Origin: Pedobacter kyungheensis
GTDB lineage: Bacteria > Bacteroidota > Bacteroidia > Sphingobacteriales > Sphingobacteriaceae
Direction of reading: 5' to 3'
Length of the DNA stretch: 64,000 nt
Assembly: GCF_000812965.1 (NCBI RefSeq)
Contig: NZ_JSYN01000019.1
Coordinates: 62,001-126,000 of the forward strand
Shown here: positions 44,254-53,686 of the stretch, piece after piece
Layout of the letters: each line of letters begins with the position of its first letter
Position numbering within the stretch: position 1 is the first letter of the stretch
The notes under the pieces: model-generated
Told to the model about the DNA's origin: nothing
Database searches by the model: none
The model's input: the letters and a program-made list of their open reading frames with translations, nothing else
Translations under genes and position numbers: made by a program

Positions 44254-44619
44254 TCAGGACAGCCAAAGTTTCTCCTCCCGTTTTACGAGCAGGTAACTAT
44301 TTTCATTTAGCACCAGATAACCATATTCATAACAGAATACATACACATTCCCGTTCTGGGTAACGTAGCTAAAGGTATGGTAATCGAAATTAAAACCAGC
44401 ATTAATTAGCTTCTTCCTGCTAACTTTTGTTTTTCCTTTAGGGGTTAACTTTGCTAAAATTGACCTGTTTTTTCTTAAAATGCTGTTTATACGCCGAAGA
44501 ACAAAGTTTTCTTCAACTTTTAAACGGTTGTTGTGGTTGTTGCGACAAGAATCGTCGCAAAATTTTTTATCGGCTCTTCCCTTTATAGAATTGCCGCAAT
44601 CCAGGCATAAACGTTCCAT
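44254..44619 (-). CDS. Small zinc-ribbon protein
   Basis: The 121-residue protein opens with a zinc-finger-like CxxC ... CxxxC arrangement (Cys5, Cys8, then Cys21 and Cys25 in KFCDDSCRNN), then a lysine-rich basic region (about 45-70, ILAKLTPKGKTKVSRKK) and a beta-rich C-terminus with YVFCYEYGYLVLNEN. The charge and the ribbon are compatible with nucleic-acid binding. I know similar proteins in Bacteroidota, but not with a function. Confidence 0.75.
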   Translation of the reverse strand: MERLCLDCGNSIKGRADKKFCDDSCRNNHNNRLKVEENFVLRRINSILRKNRSILAKLTPKGKTKVSRKKLINAGFNFDYHTFSYVTQNGNVYVFCYEYGYLVLNENSYLLVKREEKLWLS

Positions 44620-44863
44620 AATAATTTTCTTCTTTTTATTATGGGATGATTGATCCTAATTTATAAAATAAATCGTGGGAACAAAAAAAATAAAAAATGC
44701 TGTTTGGAGGCGTTGAGCGCATATTATCCGTGTATAAACGTTTATAATCGACTATAAATATTTAGATTCCGACTAATTTTCCATTTCGACTGCAATTTTG
44801 TGTTGTCGGTTGCCGCGGTGGCAGCTGTTCGTTAAAAGATTAGAAACTTAAATTTTAAAGATC

Positions 44864-45211
44864 ATGGAAAATGTAATTAACAAAGTTGTATTGAGTGGCT
44901 ATGCTGGTGCTGATGCCGAGGTGAAAACATTTGGTAGCCAAAAATTAGCGAGAGTTAGTTTGGCTGTACACGATGCATATAAAAATGCAGCAGGAGAAGA
45001 GGTTAAAAATACCAACTGGTTTACTTTAACTTTTTGGAATGCGAATGCTGATCTTGCAGAAGAGCAGATTAAAAAGGGTACAGGCTTATCAATTGGAGGC
45101 CGGTTGCGTCAAAGCAGTTACGATGCTAAAGATGGTTCGAAACGTTATAGTACCGACATCATTGTAACAGAGCTGGCTATTAAAGACACAGGTGCAAAAA
45201 CTGCATTTTAA
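44864..45211 (+). CDS. ssb: Single-stranded DNA-binding protein, short form
   Basis: The 115-residue protein is an OB-fold SSB: it opens NKVVLSGYAGADAEVK, and NTNWFTLTFW (the strand with the DNA-stacking aromatics) and GLSIGGRLRQ follow. It ends at residue 115 without the usual flexible linker and acidic DDDIPF tip that recruits repair and replication proteins, so it is probably an accessory SSB. It is followed by a perfect hairpin terminator that abuts the convergent TonB gene. Confidence 0.92.
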   Translation: MENVINKVVLSGYAGADAEVKTFGSQKLARVSLAVHDAYKNAAGEEVKNTNWFTLTFWNANADLAEEQIKKGTGLSIGGRLRQSSYDAKDGSKRYSTDIIVTELAIKDTGAKTAF

Positions 45212-45224
45212 TCATGGATTTCCA

Positions 45225-45256
45225 ATTAGCATCATGTAGTGATACATGATGCTAAT
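45225..45256. terminator. Perfect bidirectional terminator hairpin, ssb / TonB receptor
   Basis: ATTAGCATCATGT and ACATGATGCTAAT form a perfect 13-bp stem with a 6-nt loop. The right arm ends one base before the stop codon of the convergent TonB gene. Confidence 0.8.
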
Positions 45257-47311
45257 TTATTGCAATTTTAAGGATAAACCCGTATAGAAGTTAATGCCAG
45301 CCGCTGGATTGAAATATCTTCCATTAGCGGCATTTAAGTCATTACCCAGGCTGTACTTTACATTTAGCAGGTTATTTACTCCGCCAAATACTTCAAAACG
45401 GGTTTTGCCTATCTTTAAATTTCTGATGCCTGCTTTTGTTTCAAGCAGGTGATACCTTTTTGCAAATACTGTATTGGCATCGTTTAAAGGAATAGCGGAA
45501 GTATAGTTGTGTTGCACAAAAAGATAAAATACTTTCGGAAAGTTAAGCTCCAGGCTGTTTATCAGGACATGCTCAGGTACACCTGTGAGTTTATTGTTGC
45601 TGTAATCTGATGTACCACTGATAAAATTTTCGAACCGGAAATGACTGAATGTATAATTGCTTCTGAGTTGTAAACCGCTTAAAAATGAAGTTTGGTTTTT
45701 GATTATCCAGATTGCTGTTTCCAATTCAATTCCCTGTTGTTTTGTACCACCGGCATTAATAAAGTATTCTGCATCGTTCTGGTTCAGCCTGCGCACAATT
45801 GCATCCTGTAATCGATAGCTGAAGATATTACCATTGGCATAAAAGCGGTTGTTTTTGGTTTGATAACGGAGGCCAAGCTCATAGTTCCAGCCACGTTCGG
45901 CCTGTAAGTCATTATTGATGTTATTGTCTGATGAGCGCACTTCTGCAATTGTGGGTGGCGAATAGCCCTTGCTAACCGAAGCCCGTGCAGAGAGGTTTTC
46001 GCTGATTAAGTAGGATAAAGCCAACTTAGGCATAAACTGCGGATCAAATTTCCGGCTTTTAGCTGCAATTGCTACAGGAAAATAACTTTCGTAATTGTAA
46101 TTGAAGAAATTTAAACTCGAAGCAAGCTCAAGCAATAATTTATTGTTGAGGTCGAAATTTAAGCGGAGGTAAGCAAAATCCTGATTTGCTTTTAACCGGT
46201 CGGAAGCTTGCATGGCAGCGGGTTCTCCGGCATTATTATTGAAATTTTTGATCTGGCTCTTTGTACCCGAACTTTCTAGTCCGATTTGCGCCCCGAATTT
46301 GAAATCTTGTTTTACCTTATCGTAAGCTAAAAAGGTTCTTAGCCCCAGGGTGCTTTCGTAACGTTGTTCGTAATTGGTAATAAACGGATTCTTAAAGTCG
46401 GTATAGGTGGTGAACAATGCGATTACATGTTTTAGTGCGGGTGTAATCTGGTAGGTATTAGACAGGCCTCCAAAAACTGTTTTGTTATATATGGCGGCTT
46501 GCTGGGTAATGGCTCCAGGTAGGGTAGGCGTTGCCGGCCGGGCCAGTTGAGGATCTTGTTCCAGTTGCGCAGCTGTTAAACCTCCGGGCGTTTTGTAGCT
46601 CAGATCGCTGTAAAAAATAAAAGCTTTTAAACTGCCAAAAGCATTATAATTCCACTGTTGTTGTGTTTGGATATATTTCCGGTTTAAGGCACTATTCTGT
46701 CGGAAACCGTTACTTTTTTGGTATCCTTCGCTAATACTAAAACTGTAATTTTTAAAGCGGTGCTGAATGGCTGCTGTTTGATGGAAAAGACCGTATGAGC
46801 CTGCCTGCACAGTAGCATTAATTTCGTTGGTTTTAATATCCGGAGGTGTAATGAGTAATGCACCGCCTGTATTTGCGCCAAATATGCTGGCCTCAGGACC
46901 TTTATAGATCTCCATGTTGCCTACAGCAGCTACATCCAGCGCATTTAAATAGGTATTGCCTCCAGCATCGGTTAAGGGAAAATCATCGACATAAATTTTA
47001 ATGTTGCGGATGCCGAATGGCGAACGGAGTAAACTACCGCGGAGTGATAAACGGTAGCTGCCGGGCGAGCGCTCTTCCATGCGTACACCTGTAACGGTAT
47101 TTAAGGTGCTTACCAGCGAATTTGCTGATTGATTTTTAATCAGGTTGCTGTCAATCAGGCTCACTGCCGATACAGATCTCAATAAAGGTTGGTGGTTGTA
47201 ATAACCTTTAACAGTTATTTCGTTAAGTTTTTGGCTTGTATCTGGTTTTAAGGTTTGTGCCAGGCTGGCAAAAGAAATTAAGCTTAGCAATAAGATAAGG
47301 TTCAGTTTCAA
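45257..47311 (-). CDS. TonB-dependent receptor
   Basis: The 684-residue outer-membrane receptor has a signal peptide (about 1-19), a plug (about 45-155: ANSLVSTLNTVTGVRMEERSPG, then a KIYVDDFPLTDAGG stretch and EIYKGPEASIFGANTGGALLI), and a 22-stranded-type barrel ending TGLSLKLQ. It lacks the N-terminal carboxypeptidase-like domain of the receptor at 3875. Barrel tracts such as FEVFGGVNNLLNVKYSLGND are typical of FepA/BtuB-like receptors. The ligand is unknown. A sorbosone-dehydrogenase-like lipoprotein gene lies upstream by 81 nt. Confidence 0.9.
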   Translation of the reverse strand: MKLNLILLLSLISFASLAQTLKPDTSQKLNEITVKGYYNHQPLLRSVSAVSLIDSNLIKNQSANSLVSTLNTVTGVRMEERSPGSYRLSLRGSLLRSPFGIRNIKIYVDDFPLTDAGGNTYLNALDVAAVGNMEIYKGPEASIFGANTGGALLITPPDIKTNEINATVQAGSYGLFHQTAAIQHRFKNYSFSISEGYQKSNGFRQNSALNRKYIQTQQQWNYNAFGSLKAFIFYSDLSYKTPGGLTAAQLEQDPQLARPATPTLPGAITQQAAIYNKTVFGGLSNTYQITPALKHVIALFTTYTDFKNPFITNYEQRYESTLGLRTFLAYDKVKQDFKFGAQIGLESSGTKSQIKNFNNNAGEPAAMQASDRLKANQDFAYLRLNFDLNNKLLLELASSLNFFNYNYESYFPVAIAAKSRKFDPQFMPKLALSYLISENLSARASVSKGYSPPTIAEVRSSDNNINNDLQAERGWNYELGLRYQTKNNRFYANGNIFSYRLQDAIVRRLNQNDAEYFINAGGTKQQGIELETAIWIIKNQTSFLSGLQLRSNYTFSHFRFENFISGTSDYSNNKLTGVPEHVLINSLELNFPKVFYLFVQHNYTSAIPLNDANTVFAKRYHLLETKAGIRNLKIGKTRFEVFGGVNNLLNVKYSLGNDLNAANGRYFNPAAGINFYTGLSLKLQ

Positions 47312-47332
47312 TGGGATCGTTGCTTGAATGTT

Positions 47333-47383
47333 TAGCCACAGAAGGCAGATAAATTTACGGCATATTCTGCTAATCTGTGGCTA
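47333..47383. repeat. GCCACAGA ... TCTGTGGC inverted repeat, copy 2
   Basis: TAGCCACAGA (47333-47342) and TCTGTGGCTA (47374-47383) form a perfect 10-bp inverted repeat with GCAGATAAATT and TTCTGCTAATCTGTG inside. It is related to the element at 38725 and lies between two genes of one direction. Confidence 0.6.
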
Positions 47384-47392
47384 TTTTATAAA

Positions 47393-48715
47393 CTATTTTG
47401 CAGCAACTCTCCAGATAATTCCGCTTACATCATCAGCTACGAGTAAGGCGCCATCGGGTGTTAAGGTAACCCCAACCGGACGACCATAAACTTCAGCTTT
47501 ATCGGAATCGGCTACAAAGCCAGTTAAAAAATCTTCTGGTTTTCCAGCCGGTTTTCCATCTTTAAAAGGTACAAATGCAACTTTATAACCCGAAATTACC
47601 GATCTGTTCCACGAACCATGCTGCCCGATAAACGCACCACCCTGATATTTTTGCGGGAACTTAGTGCCACTGTAAAAGGCCAATCCCAGCGAGGCGGTAT
47701 GTGCTCCAACTGCTACATCCGGAGCAATTGTTTTTTTAACCATTTCAGGGTTTTTCCCTTTTAAACGGGGATCTTCATTCTGACCGAAGTATGAAAAAGG
47801 CCAGCCATAAAATGCGCCTTGTTTTACACTGGTAATGTAATCGGGCACTAAATCATCGCCCAAACCATCGCGTTCATTTACGGCCGTCCATAAAATGTTG
47901 GTAACGGGTTCCCAATCTACTCCTACGGGGTTACGCAAGCCACTGGCATAAATTTTTTCACCTGTTCCATCCAAATTAACTTCTAAAATATTTGCCCTGC
48001 GCACTTCATTTTCCAGTCCATTTTCGCCAACATTACTGCCAGAACCAACGGTAATGTAAATTTTGCTTTTATTGGTATTGGTTGTCAGGTTTCTCGTCCA
48101 GTGGTTATTATAGCCTCCAGCTGGCAAGCTTAATATTTTCTTTCCGGTTGCTGTAATTTTGGTATCGCCCGTGTGGTAAGGATATTGCCATAAACCATCG
48201 GTATTGGCCACATAAAACGATTGGCCAATAATGAGCATGCCATATGGTTGGTTAAGCCCGCTTAAAAAAGTGGTAACACTTTCAGGTTTGCCATCGTGGT
48301 TTGCATCACGGTACAATAAAATGGTATTGGCACTTTTACCGGGTACTTCTGATTTGGCTTTACCGGTAACAGCATTGGCAACAGCTTCTACACTGCTTCT
48401 TTCTGAGTTTGAAAGTGCTACCAGCACATCGCCATTAGGAGCAATATAGGTATTGCGTGGACTTTTAATATTTGCAGCAAACCTGGTAACTACAAATCCT
48501 GCAGGCGCCGTTGGGGTTTTACCTTCAGGCCAGTCTATTACCTTACTGAATTTAGTTTTAGAAGCTGTAGTATCTGGTGCAGGCAGTTCTACTGCACCAT
48601 TTTGGGTTGTTACAGTACTGTCTGTACCTTGCGGTTGGTTTTTAGATGAATTAGACTGACAGCCTAAAAAAACGAAAGCAGCAAGTGTTGCGGTATAGAA
48701 AAATCTGTTTTTCAT
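47393..48715 (-). CDS. Sorbosone-dehydrogenase-like lipoprotein (six-bladed propeller)
   Basis: The 440-residue product starts at ATG 48715 with a lipoprotein signal (AAFVFLGC, Cys near 18) and continues as the six-bladed beta-propeller of the glucose/sorbosone dehydrogenase group: SPRNTYIAPNGDVLVAL, LNQPYGMLI, ITVGSGSNVGE and ASGLRNPVGVDWEP. Members oxidise sugars with PQQ or act as binding proteins; the histidine-arginine set needed for PQQ is not confirmed here. The reading to 48739 adds only a short lead. It is probably co-transcribed with the TonB receptor 81 nt downstream. Confidence 0.85.
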   Translation of the reverse strand: MKNRFFYTATLAAFVFLGCQSNSSKNQPQGTDSTVTTQNGAVELPAPDTTASKTKFSKVIDWPEGKTPTAPAGFVVTRFAANIKSPRNTYIAPNGDVLVALSNSERSSVEAVANAVTGKAKSEVPGKSANTILLYRDANHDGKPESVTTFLSGLNQPYGMLIIGQSFYVANTDGLWQYPYHTGDTKITATGKKILSLPAGGYNNHWTRNLTTNTNKSKIYITVGSGSNVGENGLENEVRRANILEVNLDGTGEKIYASGLRNPVGVDWEPVTNILWTAVNERDGLGDDLVPDYITSVKQGAFYGWPFSYFGQNEDPRLKGKNPEMVKKTIAPDVAVGAHTASLGLAFYSGTKFPQKYQGGAFIGQHGSWNRSVISGYKVAFVPFKDGKPAGKPEDFLTGFVADSDKAEVYGRPVGVTLTPDGALLVADDVSGIIWRVAAK

Positions 48716-49032
48716 GTTAACTGGTTTTTGGTGTAGCAAATCCTTTCAGGAAAATATAACATCAAAAACAGACAGAAGTTTTCAATAACCCTGTAAACAA
48801 AAAAGGAAAGCATCGTGAGATACCTTCCTGTGAGCGCGTATTTATAGTATTTAGATATGGTTTGTACGAATAAACTAACTATTTACTGGTGTATTATAAC
48901 TCAAAACGGCTGAATTGATTGACTGTTCAGGTGCGTAAACGATTAGTTAAACTAAATTATGGCTTATAAACCAAATATTTAGTTAACGAAATGTTAAAAC
49001 TCCAATTTTAGTTTAAATACCAGAAACTTATG
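48716..49032. other. Intergenic stretch, no gene or clear signal
   Basis: Between the sorbosone-dehydrogenase-like gene and the lipoprotein at 49033 the DNA is AT-rich. I see only a weak AGGAA ... TTCCT inverted repeat near 48820 and no ORF, promoter or repeat worth calling. Confidence 0.5.
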
Positions 49033-49596
49033 TTATTTCACCAGGTTTTCGAGCACTTTTTTTTCTATATCCTTATCGTTTAGTAAAAGTGCCGAAAACT
49101 GCGGATCGGATTTCACCAGCAGGAATTTTCCGGTAGGAAGGATAATGGCAGAGGTACCGCAGGTTGTTACCTCTTTAAAGAACATCTTTTTTAAAAAGCC
49201 TGAATCGGTTTCTATTTCGAGGCCTTTCGATTTTACCTGACTAAAGTTTTCGCCCACCTGGCGGTATTGGTATATGGCCACTTTAGGCCTGGCCTGTGCT
49301 TTTTCCTGGATGTTTTTTTGGAAAGTCCACCTTACATTGTTTAAAAACTCGGCATTTTGGTAACTCAAATCTCTCCAACAGGCATCATTATTAAAATCGT
49401 ATTTAATAATGATGGTGTCTTTAAGGGCTACACGCTGGTTTTCTTTAAGGTAAAGGTGTAGTGAATCTACCTGAGCATCGGTTAATGATCCGGCTTCGTA
49501 ACGTTTACTTTCATCTACATAGAGCTTGGGTGAACAGCTGTAGATAAACGTAAGCAGAGAAAAAAATACAAATATCGACGATTTTAAGGATTTCAT
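49033..49596 (-). CDS. Lipoprotein downstream of a TPR gene
   Basis: The 187-residue product starts at ATG 49596 (MKSLKSSIFVFFS) and has a lipobox-like FIYSC with Cys near 21. The remaining part is unfamiliar: an N-terminal strand and helix, then VRWTFQKNIQEKAQARPKVAIYQYRQVGE and ILPTGKFLLVKSDPQF. The database-style longer reading to 49668 overlaps the gene upstream. It lies 31 nt after the TPR gene, so they form an operon. Function unknown. Confidence 0.7.
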   Translation of the reverse strand: MKSLKSSIFVFFSLLTFIYSCSPKLYVDESKRYEAGSLTDAQVDSLHLYLKENQRVALKDTIIIKYDFNNDACWRDLSYQNAEFLNNVRWTFQKNIQEKAQARPKVAIYQYRQVGENFSQVKSKGLEIETDSGFLKKMFFKEVTTCGTSAIILPTGKFLLVKSDPQFSALLLNDKDIEKKVLENLVK

Positions 49597-49627
49597 TGAT
49601 GTGGGTTTAAAGATTATGGAAATTATT

Positions 49628-50719
49628 TTATTGGTATTGCAGGCGATAAAATTTATGGCCATCGTCAATTAAAAGGGCATTACCACTAAACCATTTTAAA
49701 AAGTTGTTCCAGCTGGCAGTATTTGCAAGTTTCCATTTATTAAAAGCTATTTCATCTCCCTTCATTAAGATCCAGTAATTGTAAGGTTCCAAAAAGTCTA
49801 AACTGCTTAACTTCTGCTGGTAATCGAAAAGGATATTGGGATATTTTTTTTCATTCCCAGCTCCTAAAAAAGCCTGGAGGAACTTGGTTCGGATATCATT
49901 TACAGCACTCAGTGTTATTTCTTTTTGCCCTGCCGATGCTAATGTGAGATCCAATTCATAAACCATTGTAAAGGGCAGTTTAAAATTCTTTGGGTCTTTA
50001 ATAGCATCTATAGAAAGATTATGGTTCTTTGCAAAAGAGAGCTTAACCGAATCTCCTTTGATCTGGATTCCGTTCTGATACGTGTCAAACAGAAGTTTGC
50101 TGATTTCGGCAGTGCGTTTGGAGTTTCTTTCCAGGTTCATGAAGATTTCACCATAGAGCATTCCCCATACTTTTTCTGAAGAGCCTAGATAGAGTTTAGC
50201 TGCGCGGTAATAATTTGAAGAAAAAGTTGGCTCTACTTCTATACCTTTTTCGTAGTATTTGATGGCATTGTCAAAGTCTTTTTTATTCAATTGCATATTT
50301 CCTAACTCCACATAGATTTTTCCTGAATTGGGGAATTTTTTTATCCCCTTTTCGTATGCTTCTATTGCTTTGTCGGGCTTGCCCATGTAATCGTAAGCAT
50401 TGCCAAGTGCCTGAAAAACCAAATCATAAACAGCTTTGTGTTTTGTGAGTTTTTCTAAAATTTCAACTGCTTTACCATAATCTTTTTTGGCGGTGTAAGA
50501 GTAGGCAATTTCGTAAGTATAAGCGATGTTTTCAGGATCTAATTTTTGCGATTCTTCCAGTAATTTAATGGCTTCGTCGTATTTTCCTTCTTCATCTTCA
50601 AGTTTAAATGCTTCTTTTGCTTTAGTTTTTGCCAGCGCTTTATCTTCATTGCTTTGAGCAAAAGCAGTGTGGGTGAAGCAAAATAAGAGGATTACGAATA
50701 ATTTAGAAATAGTTTTCAT
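49628..50719 (-). CDS. Periplasmic tetratricopeptide-repeat protein
   Basis: The 363-residue protein has a signal peptide (about 1-21, ending AFAQ) and TPR units in the first 200 residues (KYDEAIKLLEESQKLDPENIAYTY; KPDKAIEAYEKGIKKFPNSG; DFDNAIKYYEKGIEVEP), then a different C-terminal half that I cannot assign. The repeats suggest a scaffold. It precedes the lipoprotein at 49033 by 31 nt, and the two probably act together. Confidence 0.85.
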   Translation of the reverse strand: MKTISKLFVILLFCFTHTAFAQSNEDKALAKTKAKEAFKLEDEEGKYDEAIKLLEESQKLDPENIAYTYEIAYSYTAKKDYGKAVEILEKLTKHKAVYDLVFQALGNAYDYMGKPDKAIEAYEKGIKKFPNSGKIYVELGNMQLNKKDFDNAIKYYEKGIEVEPTFSSNYYRAAKLYLGSSEKVWGMLYGEIFMNLERNSKRTAEISKLLFDTYQNGIQIKGDSVKLSFAKNHNLSIDAIKDPKNFKLPFTMVYELDLTLASAGQKEITLSAVNDIRTKFLQAFLGAGNEKKYPNILFDYQQKLSSLDFLEPYNYWILMKGDEIAFNKWKLANTASWNNFLKWFSGNALLIDDGHKFYRLQYQ

Positions 50720-50846
50720 TTGATTAGCGTTTTTATGGTACTACCTCAAGATGCAGAACTAGAGCCGAATCCATAGATAATACCATAAAAATAGAACTAA
50801 AAACTTAAGCACTTGCTATTCCATGAAATTTTTACCTGAAATGTGT

Positions 50847-52199
50847 TTAGCTTTTTAAAATTTTGGCTTTTTCAGTATCAAACTCCTCCTGCGATAAAAT
50901 CCCTGCATCAAGCAGATCTTTTAAATCCAGTAAGGCCTGTTTTTTCGTGGCGATATCATTTTGCGGAGCAGCAAGGGTTGCTGTTGGTGGGGTATTTGCC
51001 TGACTGCTTTGACTGGTTTGGTTTGAAGACCCAAATTTGAGCAAAAGCTCCGTAATTTCGTTATAACCTTTAATGTTGGAATAATCTATAGCTTTCTGCT
51101 CTTTCACATTCACAATGTTAGCATCGGCTGATTTTTCAAGCAGGAACTTTACCGCATCTTTTTTCCCATTCGCAGCAGCATAATGCAGGGCAGTATTACC
51201 ACTTTCATCCTGAACATTCACGTTTGCGCCCTTTTCCAGCAGCATTTTCAGCATACTTAAATGCCCGCTTTTTGCAGCCACATGCAACATGCTTTCGCCG
51301 CCATAATTGTAACTGTTATCGAAAGAGAAACTGGCCGAAATGGAAATGTTATTGGCGGTTTCAACCCATTCCAGGTACGAATACATAGAATCGTCTTTAC
51401 CTGAAAGCGGCTTGGCATAATTTACATCTACGCCGTTTGCTAAAAATAAATCAACAATTTCTTTCTGGTTATTGGCGCAGGCATACCATACCGGCGATAA
51501 ACCATCTTTTGATGAAACTAACACATCGGCACCTTTTTCGACTAAAGTTTTGGTAAGCATGCGGTTGGCATCGTAGCAGGCAATGAGCAGTGCCGATTCT
51601 CCTGCATGGTTAATGTGGTTAATGTTGGCACCCTTATCCAAAATGAGCTCAACCATAGGGCTGTTTTTAGATTTAACAGCAAAAATCAACGGTGAATCGC
51701 CGTGTTTATTGGTGGTATTGACATTGGCCCCAAATTCGATTAATTTTTCTACCACTTCCTTGTTTCTCCAGCCGGCAGCAATTAATAAAGGGGTTTCGGC
51801 TTCGTTATTTTCGCCATCTACTTCCAATCCTTTCTCCAGCAATTTTTCAAGTACTTCAATTTGCCCGTTTTGCGCAGTTAAGTGTAGGAGGCTATTGCCC
51901 TTAAAATCTTTAATGTCGGTTCGGGCACCTTTATTTAACAGAAATAGCGCGGTTTGTTTTTGCTTTTGCAAACAGGCAAAATAAAACGGGGTTTCGCCGG
52001 CATGGTCTTCATAATCCAGATCGGCACCTTTATCAATTAATATTTCTACAAGATCCAAATAACCCCGGTGCGCAGCATAATGTAATGCAGTGCGTCCCTT
52101 TTCATCGGTATAACCTACTTCTACTTCCTGGTTGGCCAGCAACAGCTCGGCTATTTTCCGTTTGCCGCTTTCGCAGGCAATTATAAATGACATCGACAT
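50847..52199 (-). CDS. Ankyrin-repeat protein with a C-terminal SHOCT domain
   Basis: The 450-residue protein has about eleven ankyrin repeats (TALHYAAHRGYLDLVEILIDKGADL; SLLHLTAQNGQIEVLEKLLEKG; SMLHVAAKSGHLSMLKMLLEKGANVN) to about residue 385. A polar linker and a short SHOCT domain (about 418-450, KKQALLDLKDLLDAGILSQEEF) follow. SHOCT is a small helical domain often found at protein C-termini and thought to aid oligomerisation. No signal peptide, so cytoplasmic. It starts 2 nt after the stop of the ankyrin gene upstream and is in one operon with it. Confidence 0.88.
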   Translation of the reverse strand: MSMSFIIACESGKRKIAELLLANQEVEVGYTDEKGRTALHYAAHRGYLDLVEILIDKGADLDYEDHAGETPFYFACLQKQKQTALFLLNKGARTDIKDFKGNSLLHLTAQNGQIEVLEKLLEKGLEVDGENNEAETPLLIAAGWRNKEVVEKLIEFGANVNTTNKHGDSPLIFAVKSKNSPMVELILDKGANINHINHAGESALLIACYDANRMLTKTLVEKGADVLVSSKDGLSPVWYACANNQKEIVDLFLANGVDVNYAKPLSGKDDSMYSYLEWVETANNISISASFSFDNSYNYGGESMLHVAAKSGHLSMLKMLLEKGANVNVQDESGNTALHYAAANGKKDAVKFLLEKSADANIVNVKEQKAIDYSNIKGYNEITELLLKFGSSNQTSQSSQANTPPTATLAAPQNDIATKKQALLDLKDLLDAGILSQEEFDTEKAKILKS

Positions 52200-52201
52200 A
52201 T

Positions 52202-53404
52202 TTAAGCGTTTTTCATCAAAAGTTCAACAGTTTTTATTTTCAGGTTATCGTCTGATGCGAGCATTAAAGCAGTCTGGTCCTTATCGTTCGTAGCAGCAAG
52301 GTCTGCTCCGTTTTCGATCAGCAGTTTTACCTTCCTGTAGGTTTCTTTAGCTTTATTGGCTTCGTAGTTTACATTATAGGCACATACTTTATGCAGCAGG
52401 GTATTGCCCTGGTCGTCTGGCCGGTTTACATCTATTTGTCCGGTAGCCAGAACGGCTTCCAGAATGTCGGCATCCTTTTCAGCAATTAAATCTAAGGGAG
52501 TAACCTGCCGACTGTACCATTCGCTACCTTCGTATAGGTCGGCACCATCTTCAATGAGTTTTTTAAGAAAATTAATGCCTTTTTCACTATTAGACATCAT
52601 GCGTACATATTCGAATAAAAGCGTGCTGCGGTCTTTACTGAGCTGATCGAATTGTGGAGCGGCAAAATTGCGTAGGGCATCATATATTTCTTCGCTTTGC
52701 AGGTTTGCTACTGCATAAAAAAAGGCCGATTTCCCCGTGCGGTCGGTATGGTTCGGGTCTGCGCCATTTTCGAGTAAGTGGGTAATTAAATTTTTCTTGT
52801 TAAAGTTTATGGCCATAATTAAAGGCGTTTCGGCTACAATGTTGCCCTCATTAATATCAACACCTTCATTTACGAGGATATCGATATAACTTTTTAACAG
52901 GTTGGTAGTTTGTTCGTCATTTAAATTATACCGCCGGAAATTACTTTTAACCACCCGGTGGATGTAATTCTCGTCTGCATTATTTTTAAAATTAGTAGTG
53001 CAACCGGCATCAATACAGGCTTTAATGGTAGCTAAATCTACCCCGTTTTCGAAAAGATAACCCAGTAGCGTTTGGGTATTAACCTCATCATTCAGGTTAT
53101 CGAAACGGGTAATAAATTCGTTAAAGAAACTGATGTCGGCATCTTCATTACCAAGGTTTCGAACAATGCTTTGAAATATACTTTTGTCAAAACTGTCGAA
53201 TTCGTAAATGTCGGTTTCGATGGTTTTATCTTTCACCATCATGTTGATAATTTCGTATTGTTTTTCCCTAACCAGGTTATCCAAAATCGATGATTTTTGA
53301 TGTTCCTGAATGTTTTTCGAGAGTTTTTCGCCGTTCAGCATGGCATTTTTGGCATCATCGAACTGGCGGGCGCTTAACTGTTGATCTAAGGTAGTTTCGG
53401 TCAT
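52202..53404 (-). CDS. Ankyrin-repeat protein
   Basis: The 400-residue product (ATG 53404, MTETTLDQQLSARQFD) is a cytoplasmic ankyrin-repeat protein. The clear repeats are TPLIMAINFNKKNLITHLLENGADPN, SAFFYAVANLQSEEIYD, TPLDLIAEKDADILEAVL and NTLLHKVCAYNVNYEANKA; the N-terminal part (about 1-150) is more divergent. It is coupled by 2 nt to the ankyrin-SHOCT gene. The function and binding partner are unknown; nothing adjacent is a toxin or secretion gene. Confidence 0.85.
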   Translation of the reverse strand: MTETTLDQQLSARQFDDAKNAMLNGEKLSKNIQEHQKSSILDNLVREKQYEIINMMVKDKTIETDIYEFDSFDKSIFQSIVRNLGNEDADISFFNEFITRFDNLNDEVNTQTLLGYLFENGVDLATIKACIDAGCTTNFKNNADENYIHRVVKSNFRRYNLNDEQTTNLLKSYIDILVNEGVDINEGNIVAETPLIMAINFNKKNLITHLLENGADPNHTDRTGKSAFFYAVANLQSEEIYDALRNFAAPQFDQLSKDRSTLLFEYVRMMSNSEKGINFLKKLIEDGADLYEGSEWYSRQVTPLDLIAEKDADILEAVLATGQIDVNRPDDQGNTLLHKVCAYNVNYEANKAKETYRKVKLLIENGADLAATNDKDQTALMLASDDNLKIKTVELLMKNA

Positions 53405-53530
53405 TTCAATTAAAATATTTAAGATAGATATATGCATTTCCCGCAACAAAAGTTTAGCCAAAGAATAAACTTAATTGAAAATTATCCGGAATGTTGCAAT
53501 AAACCAAGTGATAAAATAGTGTCTTTTTAT

Positions 53531-53625
53531 CGTCCTGATTTTTGGAAAGCAATTGCAGTATTCCGTTGGTTAATTTCTTCCTGCTCTACCTTCTGCCATG
53601 AAAAATGGCATCCGTTCGATCAGGT
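53531..53625 (-). repeat. Long interspersed repeat, copy 1 (inverted)
   Basis: Read on the minus strand it begins CCTGATCGAACGG, contains a GCCAT/ATGGC stem and GAGCAGGAAGAAATTAAC, and ends near GCAATTGCTTTCCAAAAATCAGG. This matches copy 2 at 53687 along about 95 bases, with a variable stem-loop sequence but the same order of blocks. Confidence 0.7.
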
Positions 53626-53686
53626 TTATTTGGGTTATTTTTCTGCAATCAAGCCGGTTTTCCGTGCCACAGGCCTAAGTTTATAG

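Noticed and set aside
53432-53686. 84-residue plus-strand ORF before icd
   Set aside because: It lies across an inverted repeat element and has no recognisable domain. The repeat explains the sequence.
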